Part shown: positions 49,315 to 58,024 of the stretch, one piece after another
Layout of the letters: every line of letters starts with the position of its first letter
Position numbering within the stretch: position 1 is the stretch's first letter
Source of the DNA: DATATB01 sp036268995
GTDB taxonomy: Bacteria > Planctomycetota > Planctomycetia > Pirellulales > PNKZ01
Length of the DNA stretch: 64,000 bases
Reading direction: 5' to 3'
NCBI GenBank assembly: GCA_036268995.1
Contig: DATATB010000048.1
Location: 4,897-68,896 of the forward strand
The notes under the pieces: generated by a model
Told to the model about the DNA's origin: nothing
The model's input: only the letters and a program-made list of their open reading frames with translations
Database searches by the model: none
Translations under genes and position numbers: made by a program

Positions 49315-52242
49315 TCATTTCTTGTGCGGTGCGGCCGGGGCTTCTTCGAGACCTTCGAGCAGCAACTGCGCGCCGGGGTAGTCGGCATCGACGGCCAGCA
49401 ACTCCTGCAGCTCGCGCTTGGCGCGATCGGTTTGACCGGCTTGCAGGCAGGCATCGGCCAAAGCGAATCGCAGCGCGGAGTCTTTGGGCTTCAGCTTCAA
49501 AGCCACTTCGTATTCGCCGACCGCCGCCGGATAATGTTTGAGCGCGGCTTCAGCCTGGGCCAGCAGCCGATGAATCTCCGCGTCCATCACGTCTACGTGC
49601 AACGCCTCGATGGCCCAGTGCCGCGCAGCCGGATAATCCCGGGCGTCGGCCGACAATTGCGCCAGCTTTTTGCGAATCACCAAGTCGTCGCCATCGGCCT
49701 GGGCGATTGCTTCCAGCGGCTTGACCAGCCGCTTGGTGTCGCCCGACTTCAGATAGACCCGAGCCAAACCCTTGGTCCACTGCCGATCGTCGGGATACAA
49801 CCGCGCACCCAGGGTGTACAACTCGGCCGCCTGTTCGTATTGCTCGGCGCTCAGCCGCAGGCTGGCCAGCAGTTGCAGGACGCGCGTGTTCGGCGCTTTG
49901 CGGTCCAGTGCCCGCTCGAGCAGTTGCTCGGCCTCGGCATCTTCGCCGATCAGCATTCGCAGCCGAGCCATGACATAAGCGGCCAACGCTTGCTGCGGAT
50001 GCTCTTTGAGAACCTTGGCCGCCAGTTGGCCGGCCGCCCGATATTCGTTCCGCTCCAGCCGGGCCAGCGCCAATTCGGCACTCACGTCGATGTCGTCGGG
50101 GGCAGCCTGGTGTTTGCGCTCCAATGCGGCCAGGCTCGGCTCTTCGTGCGGTGCCTCGGCTCGCAATTTCTTGACAATGTCTTTGACAAAATCCAAGTAG
50201 CCTCGCTCAAAATCTTCCTGCTTCACGCCGAAGCACCGCTTGAGGGCCGAGCGCGTGTCGAGGTTGTCGGCGTAGGCGGCCAGCATTTTGCTCGAAGCGT
50301 CGTCGCCGTACATCTTCCGCATGTATTGGGCGTATAGTTGGGCCTGGCAGTAAGCCATCTGCCAGTCTTCGCCGGTCTTGGGGCGCACGAAGCCCAGGTT
50401 GATCGTCTCCAGGTCGAACATCCGCCCCTTGGGCACGCGCTCGGCCAGCATCCTGTCCCACGCTTCAGGCCGGGGCAGGCCTTCGCTCTCGACCGCCAGA
50501 GCCTCGGTGTACCAGTGCGGGATATTGAACTGCGTTTGCTGCAAATTCAGCACGTGTACGAACTCGTGCTTGATCACGCGCGCCCAATTGTATTTCTGCT
50601 CCATGTCGTTGGGCGACGCCAGGGCCACCATCTTGCCGGCGCACGCCCCCACTGTGCCGATGTATGGCAGGCCGACCATGCGGGCACTGAACCAGCCGTG
50701 GCCGCTGGTATTGCCGGAACGCTGGAAAATCTCGAACAGCGATTTGCCTTCCGGCCGAAAGTCGAACTGCCTGGTCAGCGCGGGATAAACCTCGTCTTCG
50801 AGGTATCGTGCCACGTACTTCGCCAGGATCTCGTCCTTGCCGCGATCGAAGCGGACCACAAAGTGCGGCGTCTCGAGCACGGCGTAATGGTCCAGCACGT
50901 CGAGCACCTTGCGGCTGTTGCTCACGCGAACGTTGAACGGGTCGATCTCGAACGCCTCGTCCAGCAGCTTGCGAGCTTGCACCTCCTCGCCCAGCCGCAT
51001 GCAGATCATCCCCAGCGCGCCGCGCGGCTCGATCAGTTCGGGCATGCGCTCCATGGCTTGCCGATAAAAGTGCGCCGCCGGCGGATACTTTCGCGTCAGC
51101 TCAAAAGTCTTGGCCAGCGCCAACAGAAACTCGCCGCCGCGCCGCTCTTTGCTCTTTGCGTCTTTGGCCGCGAGCACCGCGTCCAACAGCTTCTGACAAC
51201 GGCTGCCGGGCGCTTTGTCCGGCCAGCCGTCGATCACGGCGTAGGCCCCGGCCAGCCGGCCCAGAGTCGGTTCGGCCAGGGGGTTCAGCTCTCGCGCTTC
51301 GTCGAGCACCTTAATGGCATCGGCCGTTTCAAAATTCGCCAGATGAGCGTCGGCCAGGCACCATAGTGCTTCGAGCAGATGGGGATTGATCTCGCGTGCC
51401 CGCTCGATGGCTTTGTGGGCCGCGTCCAACTCGTAGCTTTGCAAAGCCAACTGGGCCAGCGCCGCGTAGACTTCGGCGGCCGAGGGATTGATTTGCAAGG
51501 CGGCCTTGAATTCACGCGTGGCTTCGGCCTGATTGAATTTCTCGAGATACAACAGCCCGGCTTCGTAATGCGCCGGCCAGAAATCCTCGTCCGCCGCCAA
51601 AGCGTCCGGATATAGATCGTTGACCAGGAAATCGAACTGGTCGCTCAGCCGCCTCCAGCGAGCGTATTGAGCACTGGCCAGACCGATCCAGCGTAGTTGC
51701 TCCGCATCCTTGACTTCGTGATCGTTGTAAAAGTCGACAAACCACTTGTAGGCCGCCCGGGCTTCGTCCAGACGGCCGGTGACGCGCAGCACCTCGGCCG
51801 CGACCCAACGAGCGAGCAGTTGATCGCTTTGGGCCTGCATCGCCTCGCGTGCCTGGCGTTCTGCGGCCGGATAGTCGCCTTGCAGAAAACTCAGCCAGGC
51901 CAGCTCGGCCGCCACGGCCGCAGCCTGGGGATCGCGTTTTTGGGCCGCACGCAGCGTTTCGATGGCTTTGGCCGTTTGCCCTTGCTCGCGATAACAGCGG
52001 CTCAGCCCGACCGCCGCGGCCGGATCATGCTCGGCCAGCGGCCGATAGCTCTCGATCGCCTCAGCGTACTTGCCGGTCAGCAGCAGATGCCGGGCAGCAG
52101 CCCCGGGCTTGGGGGCAGGATCTGGATTGTCGGCTGCCAGCAAGGCACCAGCCGATCCCCCGGCCACCAGAAGTGCCACCGCGCTAGCCAGCACCAGTGC
52201 ATGCCGCCGGAAGGACCCACCGCGCTCATCAGCCATGCTCAT
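49315..52242 (-). CDS. Exported TPR protein with peptidase MA-like (gluzincin) domain
   Basis: 975 residues from the ATG at 52242 (52257 and 52236 are also possible). A signal peptide (about 10-35) precedes some ten tetratricopeptide-like helical pairs (about 50-420). The central domain (about 455-690) carries HEFVH (from about His559) and the downstream IPHWYTEALAVESEG with the third zinc ligand Glu, as in the peptidase_MA/DUF1570 group. Further TPRs fill the C-terminal 270 residues. A periplasmic or surface metallopeptidase acting in a multiprotein complex is inferred. It is divergent from the P-II gene and abuts mazG with an ATGA overlap plus the R4 repeat. Confidence 0.8.
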   Translation of the reverse strand: MSMADERGGSFRRHALVLASAVALLVAGGSAGALLAADNPDPAPKPGAAARHLLLTGKYAEAIESYRPLAEHDPAAAVGLSRCYREQGQTAKAIETLRAAQKRDPQAAAVAAELAWLSFLQGDYPAAERQAREAMQAQSDQLLARWVAAEVLRVTGRLDEARAAYKWFVDFYNDHEVKDAEQLRWIGLASAQYARWRRLSDQFDFLVNDLYPDALAADEDFWPAHYEAGLLYLEKFNQAEATREFKAALQINPSAAEVYAALAQLALQSYELDAAHKAIERAREINPHLLEALWCLADAHLANFETADAIKVLDEARELNPLAEPTLGRLAGAYAVIDGWPDKAPGSRCQKLLDAVLAAKDAKSKERRGGEFLLALAKTFELTRKYPPAAHFYRQAMERMPELIEPRGALGMICMRLGEEVQARKLLDEAFEIDPFNVRVSNSRKVLDVLDHYAVLETPHFVVRFDRGKDEILAKYVARYLEDEVYPALTRQFDFRPEGKSLFEIFQRSGNTSGHGWFSARMVGLPYIGTVGACAGKMVALASPNDMEQKYNWARVIKHEFVHVLNLQQTQFNIPHWYTEALAVESEGLPRPEAWDRMLAERVPKGRMFDLETINLGFVRPKTGEDWQMAYCQAQLYAQYMRKMYGDDASSKMLAAYADNLDTRSALKRCFGVKQEDFERGYLDFVKDIVKKLRAEAPHEEPSLAALERKHQAAPDDIDVSAELALARLERNEYRAAGQLAAKVLKEHPQQALAAYVMARLRMLIGEDAEAEQLLERALDRKAPNTRVLQLLASLRLSAEQYEQAAELYTLGARLYPDDRQWTKGLARVYLKSGDTKRLVKPLEAIAQADGDDLVIRKKLAQLSADARDYPAARHWAIEALHVDVMDAEIHRLLAQAEAALKHYPAAVGEYEVALKLKPKDSALRFALADACLQAGQTDRAKRELQELLAVDADYPGAQLLLEGLEEAPAAPHKK

Positions 52243-52377
52243 CGGCAGACAATCCATTTTCGCAATTGAAAACGACAATTCCCGGCGTCCCGGCCTGCAT
52301 GTATTATGAGCATCTGCGGCGACCGCCGACAACCAATTGCCCAACCAAGCGACTTTAACGACCTTTCGCGGCAAGCC

Positions 52378-52725
52378 ATGAAGCTCATCCTGGCCGTGAT
52401 TCAGCCCACGAAGCTCAACGCCCTGCGCGAGGCACTGGCCAAAATCGAGGTCACGCGGCTGACCGTCTGCGACGCCCAGGGCTATGCCCGGCAGCGCGGC
52501 CGGACCGAACTGTATCGCGGGCACGAGTACGCCATTAGCCTGCTGCGCAAGGTCGAGTTGGAGATCATGGTCAACGACGATTTCGTCGAGCGGACGATCG
52601 ACACCATTCTCAGCGTCGCCCGCACCGGTCCCGAGGGGACGATCGGCGACGGCAAGATCCTGGTGCTGCCCGCCGAGCGCGTGATCCGCATCAGCGACGA
52701 CAAAACCGGCCCCGAAGCGGTGTAA
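52378..52725 (+). CDS. Nitrogen regulatory protein P-II (GlnB/GlnK)
   Basis: 115 residues from the ATG at 52378. It has the P-II fold signatures MKLILAVIQPTKLNALREAL and the T-loop GRTELYRGHEY with Tyr46 and Tyr51, the latter at exactly the uridylylation position of enteric P-II. The C-terminal GTIGDGKILVLPAERVIRI binds ATP/ADP and 2-oxoglutarate. Strand 2 (TVCDAQGYARQR) departs somewhat from the usual TVTEVKGFGRQKG. No amtB, glnA or glnD lies nearby. A receiver-like gene follows after the R10 palindrome. Confidence 0.88.
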   Translation: MKLILAVIQPTKLNALREALAKIEVTRLTVCDAQGYARQRGRTELYRGHEYAISLLRKVELEIMVNDDFVERTIDTILSVARTGPEGTIGDGKILVLPAERVIRISDDKTGPEAV

Positions 52726-52728
52726 TCA

Positions 52729-52752
52729 TTTAGCCGGCTCATTTATGAGCCG
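52729..52752. repeat. 24-nt identical palindromic repeat (family R10), copy 2
   Basis: Identical over 24 nt to the copy at 39351-39374. It starts three bases after the P-II stop codon and could act as a hairpin terminator or attenuator before the next gene. Confidence 0.75.
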
Positions 52753-52765
52753 ATGAGAAGAGCCG

Positions 52766-53125
52766 ATGAGTGCACTGTTAGCGAGTTCCGACCTGGCGAT
52801 CGTCTCCCTGGCGACTGGCGCGGCCGGCCGGCAGCAGGTCGAGCTGCAAGTGGCGATGAGTGCGGCCGCTCTGACCGCGGCGCTGGAAGCCAGAACCTTT
52901 CGGCTCGTAATCTTCGACCTTGGCCTGGCGTCGCTCGACGTGACCCAGGCCATGCAGCAGCTCCGGCAATCGCCGAGCCGCGAGGCCGAGACCATCGCCT
53001 TCGGCCCGCACGTGCAAGAGAGCCTGCTAGCCGCTGCCCGCAGCGCCGGCTGCAATCGCATCCTCACCCGCGGGCAGTTTCACTCGCAAATCAGCGAGAT
53101 TCTGTTTCCGATTCAGGAACACTAA
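52766..53125 (+). CDS. Receiver-like protein lacking part of the phosphorylation site
   Basis: 119 residues, 40 bp after the P-II gene. The sequence follows the alternating beta/alpha pattern of a CheY-like receiver: LAIVSLATG, LVIFDLGLASLD, ETIAFGPHVQESLLAAARSAGC and RILTRGQF. The Asp in LVIFDLG falls at the phospho-acceptor place, but the acidic pair at the end of strand 1 and the Lys of strand 5 are missing. It may be a pseudo-receiver that acts by binding rather than phosphorylation. The stop TAA is inside the R6 repeat. Co-transcription with P-II suggests a link to nitrogen signalling; this is inference. Confidence 0.6.
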   Translation: MSALLASSDLAIVSLATGAAGRQQVELQVAMSAAALTAALEARTFRLVIFDLGLASLDVTQAMQQLRQSPSREAETIAFGPHVQESLLAAARSAGCNRILTRGQFHSQISEILFPIQEH

Positions 53126-53182
53126 TCAGCGCTAATTAGCACTAATAAAAATTAGTGGAGATTAGTGCAGATTAGTGTTCCT
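53115..53182. repeat. 32-bp inverted repeat with AGGAACACTAATC ends (family R6)
   Basis: The left arm 53115-53146 and right arm 53151-53182 are near-complementary (about 27 of 32), rich in ACTAAT/ATTAGT units, with a 4-nt loop. It contains the stop codon (53123-53125) of the receiver-like gene and lies between that gene and the convergent hemB. Confidence 0.75.
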
Positions 53183-53216
53183 TTCCGTTTATCAGGCAGA
53201 GGCTTCGAACTACTGG

Positions 53217-54236
53217 TCATTCATCATTTCCCCATCCGGCCACATCCCTGGCCCAGTACGTAATGATGATGCTCGCGCCGGCGCGGCGCATGGCGGTGAG
53301 CGATTCGAGGACCACGGCCCGCTCGTCGATCCAGCCGCGAGCGGCGGCGGCTTTGACCATCGAGTATTCACCCGACACGTTGTAGGCGGCCAGCGGCACG
53401 CCGGGAAAGTGGTCGTGCACGCTGCGCAGGATGTCGAGATAGGCCAGGGCCGGCTTGACCATGATGATGTCGGCCCCCTCGGCCAGGTCTAGCTCGACCT
53501 CGCGGAGTGCCTGATCGGGGTTGCCGGCCGGGTCCATCTGGTAGCTGCGGCGGTCGCCCATTTGCGGGGCGCTCTCGGCCGCTTCGCGAAACGGACCGTA
53601 AAACGCGCTGGCGAACTTGGCCGCGTAGCTCATGATCGGCAGATGCGAAAAGGCGGCTGCGTCCAGCGCCCCGCGGATCGCCCCGACCATGCCGTCCATC
53701 ATGCCACTGGGCGCGACGAGATCGGCCCCGGCCCGGGCATGGCTCACGGCCTGGCGGCCCAGCAGTTCGAGCGTGGCATCGTTGTCGACGTCCATCCGCC
53801 CGGTCGACTCGTTGATCACGCCGCAATGTCCGTGATCGGTGTATTCGCAGAAGCAAACATCGGTGACGACGAGCAGCTCGGGCGCCGCCCGCTTGGCCAC
53901 TCGCACCGCTTGCTGCACGATGCCCTCGTCGCTGGTGGCATCGCTGCCGTGGGCGTCTTTGGCCGCCGGAATGCCGAACAGGATGATGCCGCCCAGACCC
54001 AGGTCGGCCACGCGTGCGACTTCCTCGCGGAACATGTCGAGCGAAAGCTGAAACTGACCCGGCATCGAGGCGATTTCCTGCCGGATGCCCGAGCCGGCCC
54101 GCACGAACATCGGATAAACCAGATTCTCCGGCCGGATGTCTGCCTCGCGCAGCATGGTCCGGAGTTGTGGCAATTGCCGCAGCCGCCGCAGTCGGATGGA
54201 CGGAAAGCGGCCGGAGGATGGGGGTCGAGCGGACAT
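53217..54236 (-). CDS. hemB: Delta-aminolevulinic acid dehydratase (porphobilinogen synthase)
   Basis: 339 residues, standard length. It joins two 5-aminolevulinate molecules into porphobilinogen in tetrapyrrole synthesis. Schiff-base lysines are in SYAAKFAS (Lys207) and MVKPALAYLD (Lys261). The zinc site DVCFCEYTDHGHC (Cys128, Cys130, Cys138) marks it as the zinc-dependent type. The last residues (GNDE) and the stop codon are read from a GGAAATGATGAATGA repeat unit, so the native C-terminus may have been altered by the repeat. Other hem genes are not in the window. Confidence 0.93.
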   Translation of the reverse strand: MSARPPSSGRFPSIRLRRLRQLPQLRTMLREADIRPENLVYPMFVRAGSGIRQEIASMPGQFQLSLDMFREEVARVADLGLGGIILFGIPAAKDAHGSDATSDEGIVQQAVRVAKRAAPELLVVTDVCFCEYTDHGHCGVINESTGRMDVDNDATLELLGRQAVSHARAGADLVAPSGMMDGMVGAIRGALDAAAFSHLPIMSYAAKFASAFYGPFREAAESAPQMGDRRSYQMDPAGNPDQALREVELDLAEGADIIMVKPALAYLDILRSVHDHFPGVPLAAYNVSGEYSMVKAAAARGWIDERAVVLESLTAMRRAGASIIITYWARDVAGWGNDE

Positions 54237-54349
54237 ATTGCCGTGAGCTCTGGGGACTGGATGGCGCGATTCAATTTATTCTACATTGGATGCGGCCGCG
54301 GCCGAACGAGCCGCGACCGTAAGACAGCGAAATTCCGGATAAAAATCTT

Positions 54350-55876
54350 ATGGCCGACGAATTTCTCACGCTTGCCCGCGATCAGAACCAGGCCCGAGGG
54401 TTGGCCGAATACGGCCTGCGTTTTCTGCACGGCGAGTTGGGCCGGCCCGACGAGCAAGTGCTGGCCCGGCTTGAGCGGTTTCATCTGGACAGCATCGCCT
54501 GCGGAGTCTCGGCCCTGGCGGCCGGTGCCAATGCTCCGAGCGTGCTGCGGCACGAAGCGCTCGAATATCGCCTGCCGGCCAATGCGACGGGCGCCTGTTG
54601 CTTGGGCTCTCAAGTTCCGGTCATGCCGGAAAAGGCGGCGCTGGCCAATTCGTCGGCCGTACGCGAGTGGGACGCCAACGGCACGAATTTCGGCTACAAC
54701 CCACAGCGCGGGCATACGCGCGGCGAGTTCGGCCACAACGACTATTACCCCGTGGCCATTGCCGCCGCCCAGGTCGCGCGGCTCGATGGCCGGATGGCCT
54801 TGCGGGCGATGCTCGTGCTCGACGAGATCCGCGGCCGGCTGGCCGAAGTCTTCGCGCTGAAAGACCATAAGATCGACCACGTGGTCTACGGCGGCATCGG
54901 CTCGGCCGTCGTTTACGGCGCCTTGCTGGGAGCCACGGTCGATCAGATCGAGTCGGCGCTGGGATTGCTCGTGGCGCATTACATTCCCTTTCGCGCCATT
55001 CGGGCCGGCAAGCAACTCTCCGATTCCAAAGGCGCGTCGGCCGCCATCACCACCGAAATGGCGGTGAGCAGCGTCCGCCGGGCAATGCGTGGCTTCGTCG
55101 GCCCGGCCGATATCTTTCGCAATCCCGAGGCGATCTTTTGCCTGTTCGAAAAACCGGCCCAGCCCGGCACCAGTCCTTTCGATCTGGATCTAGCCACGGG
55201 TGGTTCGGACTTTGCCGTGATGGGCATGCACTTCAAGCTCGGCCTGTACGAGCACCAGTCGGCCGGTGCCATCCAGGGGCTGATGGACCTGCTTCACCAG
55301 TATCCAAAACTCCTCGACGACGAGTCGGCCTTGCGGCACGTGCGGATTGCCATCTATCAGCCGGCCTTGGGCATCATCGGCGATCCGGCCAAACGCGACC
55401 CACGCACGCGGCAAAGCGCCGACCATTCGATGGTCTACATCATTGCCACGCTGCTACGCAAAGCGCTCGAAAGCCATACAGCCGGTTGGCGCGAGCTGAT
55501 GCTCGTGCCGGCCGATTACGACGCGCAGGCACTGGTGCATCCGCTCACGCGCCGGTTGATGGAAAAAATCGAGTTCGTGCATGGCGGGCCAGAATACGAC
55601 GCCCGCTATCCAGACGGCATTCCCACCTCGCTCGAGATCGAACACGCCACGCTCGGCAAGCTCGCCAGCGGCCTGGTCATGTATCCCGAGGGGCACGCCC
55701 GCAACACCAGCGGGCATCTCGACGCGCTGCTCGAACACAAGTTCCGCCTGCTGGCCTCGATGGGCGTGGACGACGTCGACGCCCTGCGCGACCGGTTCAG
55801 CAACTTGGGGCGAAAGACGGCCGCTGAAATTAAAGGTCTGTACGATTTTCGCATTCGAGGGCTGGCCGACGCGTAA
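54350..55876 (+). CDS. MmgE/PrpD family protein (2-methylcitrate dehydratase-like)
   Basis: 508 residues, typical for the family. Family features include FHLDSIACGVSALAAGANAPSV near the N-terminus, FGHNDYYPVAIAAAQ, VVYGGIGSAVVYGALLGATVDQIESALGLL and the SDSKGASAA loop in the large helical domain. PrpD dehydrates 2-methylcitrate in propionate breakdown, but many MmgE/PrpD relatives have other substrates, and no prpB or prpC is adjacent. It is divergent from hemB. Confidence 0.8.
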   Translation: MADEFLTLARDQNQARGLAEYGLRFLHGELGRPDEQVLARLERFHLDSIACGVSALAAGANAPSVLRHEALEYRLPANATGACCLGSQVPVMPEKAALANSSAVREWDANGTNFGYNPQRGHTRGEFGHNDYYPVAIAAAQVARLDGRMALRAMLVLDEIRGRLAEVFALKDHKIDHVVYGGIGSAVVYGALLGATVDQIESALGLLVAHYIPFRAIRAGKQLSDSKGASAAITTEMAVSSVRRAMRGFVGPADIFRNPEAIFCLFEKPAQPGTSPFDLDLATGGSDFAVMGMHFKLGLYEHQSAGAIQGLMDLLHQYPKLLDDESALRHVRIAIYQPALGIIGDPAKRDPRTRQSADHSMVYIIATLLRKALESHTAGWRELMLVPADYDAQALVHPLTRRLMEKIEFVHGGPEYDARYPDGIPTSLEIEHATLGKLASGLVMYPEGHARNTSGHLDALLEHKFRLLASMGVDDVDALRDRFSNLGRKTAAEIKGLYDFRIRGLADA

Positions 55877-55879
55877 ACC

Positions 55880-55901
55880 CCCACGGACCGCAGTCCGTGG
55901 G
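55880..55901. terminator. CCCACGGAC/GTCCGTGGG hairpin
   Basis: A perfect 9-bp stem with a CGCA loop, starting four bases after the MmgE/PrpD stop codon (GCGTAAACCC). There is no T tract, so it may be a short repeat like the other gene-end palindromes or a weak terminator. Confidence 0.5.
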
Positions 55902-56061
55902 CTTGTGGGCGTGGAATCAGAACGGTTCGGCGCGACGACAAATTTGCTTGACAGGAGTCGTGGCGTGCGGAGATAGTGAATTCACTTTACTGCCTCCCTC
56001 CACGCCTCTTTCCCACGCCCGGCCGCCATTTGGCCATCCGCTTCGAGCAGGAGAAATGAAT

Positions 56062-57438
56062 ATGCCCCCCGTCGACCGCCGGCGTTTTTTGAATACATCC
56101 GCCCAAACGGGGATCGCCGCGCTGGCTGGAGTCGCCACGCTGGGCTCGAGCCCCAAACCGGCCCGCGGTGCACGGCCGATTTCGGCCAATGACAAGATCA
56201 CGCTGGCGATCGTGGGCATCAACGGCCGCGGCCGCGTGCTGGGGCCCGGCTTTGCCGAGCGGCCGGATTGCCAGGTGGCCTACTTGTGCGACGTCGAGAC
56301 GTCGGGCTATGGCCCGCGCAGTGCGGACATCGAAAAACTGCAACACAAGGCGCCACAAACGGTCCAGGACTTCCGCCGGGCGCTGGATGACAAGAGCGTC
56401 GATGCCATCGTCGTGGCCACGCCCGACCATTGGCACGCCTTGGCCACGGTCTGGGGCTGCCAGGCCGGCAAGCACGTGTACGTGGAAAAGCCGGTCAGCC
56501 AGTCGCCGTGGGAAGGCCGCAAGATGGTCGAAGCCGCGCGCAAGTACAAACGCGTCGTCCAAGCCGGCCTGCAAAACCGCAGCGCGCCGTACAACTTCGA
56601 GGCCAAGGCCTACATCGAGTCGGGCAAGCTGGGACGCATCCACATGTGCCGCGTCTACAATCAAAAGCCGTGGCCCAACCGCCCCAAGGTGGCCGACGCT
56701 CCCACTCCCGCTTCGCTCGACTGGAACATGTGGCAAGGCCCCGCGCCCGAGCACAATTACAACGTCAACCTGCACCGCTACTGGAACCATTTCTGGCGTT
56801 ACTCGGGCGGCGACATCATCAACGACGGCATTCATCAGATGGACCTGGCCCGCTGGCTCATCGGCCGGGATTATCCCAAGGCCGTGTACTCCACCGGCGG
56901 CCGCTTTGACGAGCCGGGCGTGGCCGAAACGCCCGACACGCAGGTGGCCGTGTACGACTTTGACGGTCTGACGATGACCTTCGAACTGACGCTGTACGCG
57001 AACTACATGATCAAGAGCGACATGGCGCTGCGCGACACGGACGAATATCCGTACTGGCCGCAGAACGGCACGCGCGTCGAGATTTACGGCACCGAGGGGC
57101 TGATGATCGCCGGCCGGCATGGCGACGGCTGGCAGGTCTTTGGCCGCACCAAGAACCGCAAGCCGGTGATCGTGGCTCAAGGCAACAGCAACTTCCCCGA
57201 TCCCGAGCACAAGGCGAATTTCTGCGAAGCGATTCGCGAGAACAAGCTGCCCAACGCCGACATTGAGCAAGGCCACCGCAGCACGCTGCTATCGGAGTAC
57301 GCGAACATCAGCTACCGCCTCGGTGGACAGAAGCTGTTGATCGACTCCAAGACCGAAACCTGCATCGGCAACCCGCAAGCCAACGCCATGCTTAAGCGCG
57401 AGTACCGCTCGCCCTGGATCGTCCCGGACTCGGTATAA
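56062..57438 (+). CDS. TAT-exported Gfo/Idh/MocA-family oxidoreductase
   Basis: 458 residues from the ATG at 56062; AGGAG lies eight bases before it, while the ATG at 56056 is only two bases from it. A twin-arginine signal (DRRRFLNTSAQTGIAALAG) is followed by an NAD(P)-binding Rossmann domain with ITLAIVGINGRGRVLGPGF, VVATPDHWHALATVWGCQAGKHVYVEKP (the conserved EKP), and the C-terminal dehydrogenase fold with NDGIHQMDLARWL. Such exported family members are very common in planctomycetes and are thought to act on sugars or cyclitols. The substrate is not identified. Confidence 0.85.
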   Translation: MPPVDRRRFLNTSAQTGIAALAGVATLGSSPKPARGARPISANDKITLAIVGINGRGRVLGPGFAERPDCQVAYLCDVETSGYGPRSADIEKLQHKAPQTVQDFRRALDDKSVDAIVVATPDHWHALATVWGCQAGKHVYVEKPVSQSPWEGRKMVEAARKYKRVVQAGLQNRSAPYNFEAKAYIESGKLGRIHMCRVYNQKPWPNRPKVADAPTPASLDWNMWQGPAPEHNYNVNLHRYWNHFWRYSGGDIINDGIHQMDLARWLIGRDYPKAVYSTGGRFDEPGVAETPDTQVAVYDFDGLTMTFELTLYANYMIKSDMALRDTDEYPYWPQNGTRVEIYGTEGLMIAGRHGDGWQVFGRTKNRKPVIVAQGNSNFPDPEHKANFCEAIRENKLPNADIEQGHRSTLLSEYANISYRLGGQKLLIDSKTETCIGNPQANAMLKREYRSPWIVPDSV

Positions 57439-57472
57439 AGCGGGCCGTGCCGCTGACGGACTGGTGCTGTTG

Positions 57473-57628
57473 ATGGAGGTCGCTACTGTGGAGCCCGAAC
57501 CCCAGGACGAAGCGCCGAATGTCATGGACCTCATCACGCATTTTTACGACGGCTTGGATGAGGTTGAGGTCGAGGAGATTGACGCGCTGATCAAAACGCG
57601 GGCGAATCTGACCCGGCCGCTTCGGTAG
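57473..57628 (+). CDS. 51-residue acidic small protein
   Basis: 51 residues from the ATG at 57473, 35 bp after the Gfo/Idh gene. The sequence is strongly acidic in the middle (YDGLDEVEVEEIDALI) with a basic end (KTRANLTRPLR). Codon use is like the neighbours, and the amino-acid composition is that of a real helical protein rather than a shadow frame. There is no strong ribosome binding site, so translation may be coupled. It ends at TAG just before the R2 repeat. Function unknown. Confidence 0.5.
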   Translation: MEVATVEPEPQDEAPNVMDLITHFYDGLDEVEVEEIDALIKTRANLTRPLR

Positions 57629-57653
57629 GCGGGAGCGCAGAGGGCGCACGAAG

Positions 57654-57898
57654 GTGTGAGCGCCTTATTTGCAGGTCCTGCATGGCGGGTTTTCCGTAGC
57701 CCAGTCCCTTCAGGGCTGGGTTTACCATCACCGAAATCGCATCTTCCCATTCCGATGCGGCCGGCGGCCGCATCGGAATGGGAAGAAGGTTTGGTGCGGG
57801 CAAGTGCCCCCAGCCCTAGAAGGACTGGGCTACGGAAAAGAATGGCGGGAAGCCGCCGCCTCGCAGATAGCAATTTCCCACCTACTTTCGAGACGCCC
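57654..57898. repeat. Composite inverted-repeat element (family R2), copy B
   Basis: It is the reverse-orientation copy of 25149-25397. It begins GTGTGAG...CTTATTTGCAGGT, has the same TTCCGTAGCCCAGTCCC...GGGACTGGGCTACGGAA-type core (one arm slightly diverged) with CCCATTCCGATGCGGCC inside, and ends CCACCTACTTTCGAGACGCCC. It fills the gap before the LacI-type gene. Nothing else is supported between 57629 and 58024. Confidence 0.85.
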
Positions 57899-58024
57899 AC
57901 ACGACCCGCGAGCGGCAGCATCCTAGATTAAAAACCTTGACGCCCGCAGTCATCCTTTGTACTCTGATTACACGATTAATCGTCCCGCCGAATTTCCTCC
58001 CGCCCGGCCAAGATAAAGTCCATC

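Noticed and set aside
57591..57931. Several open frames on both strands with proline/serine-rich products, similar to frames at 25183-25395
   Set aside because: The similarity comes from the R2 DNA repeat, not from conserved protein.
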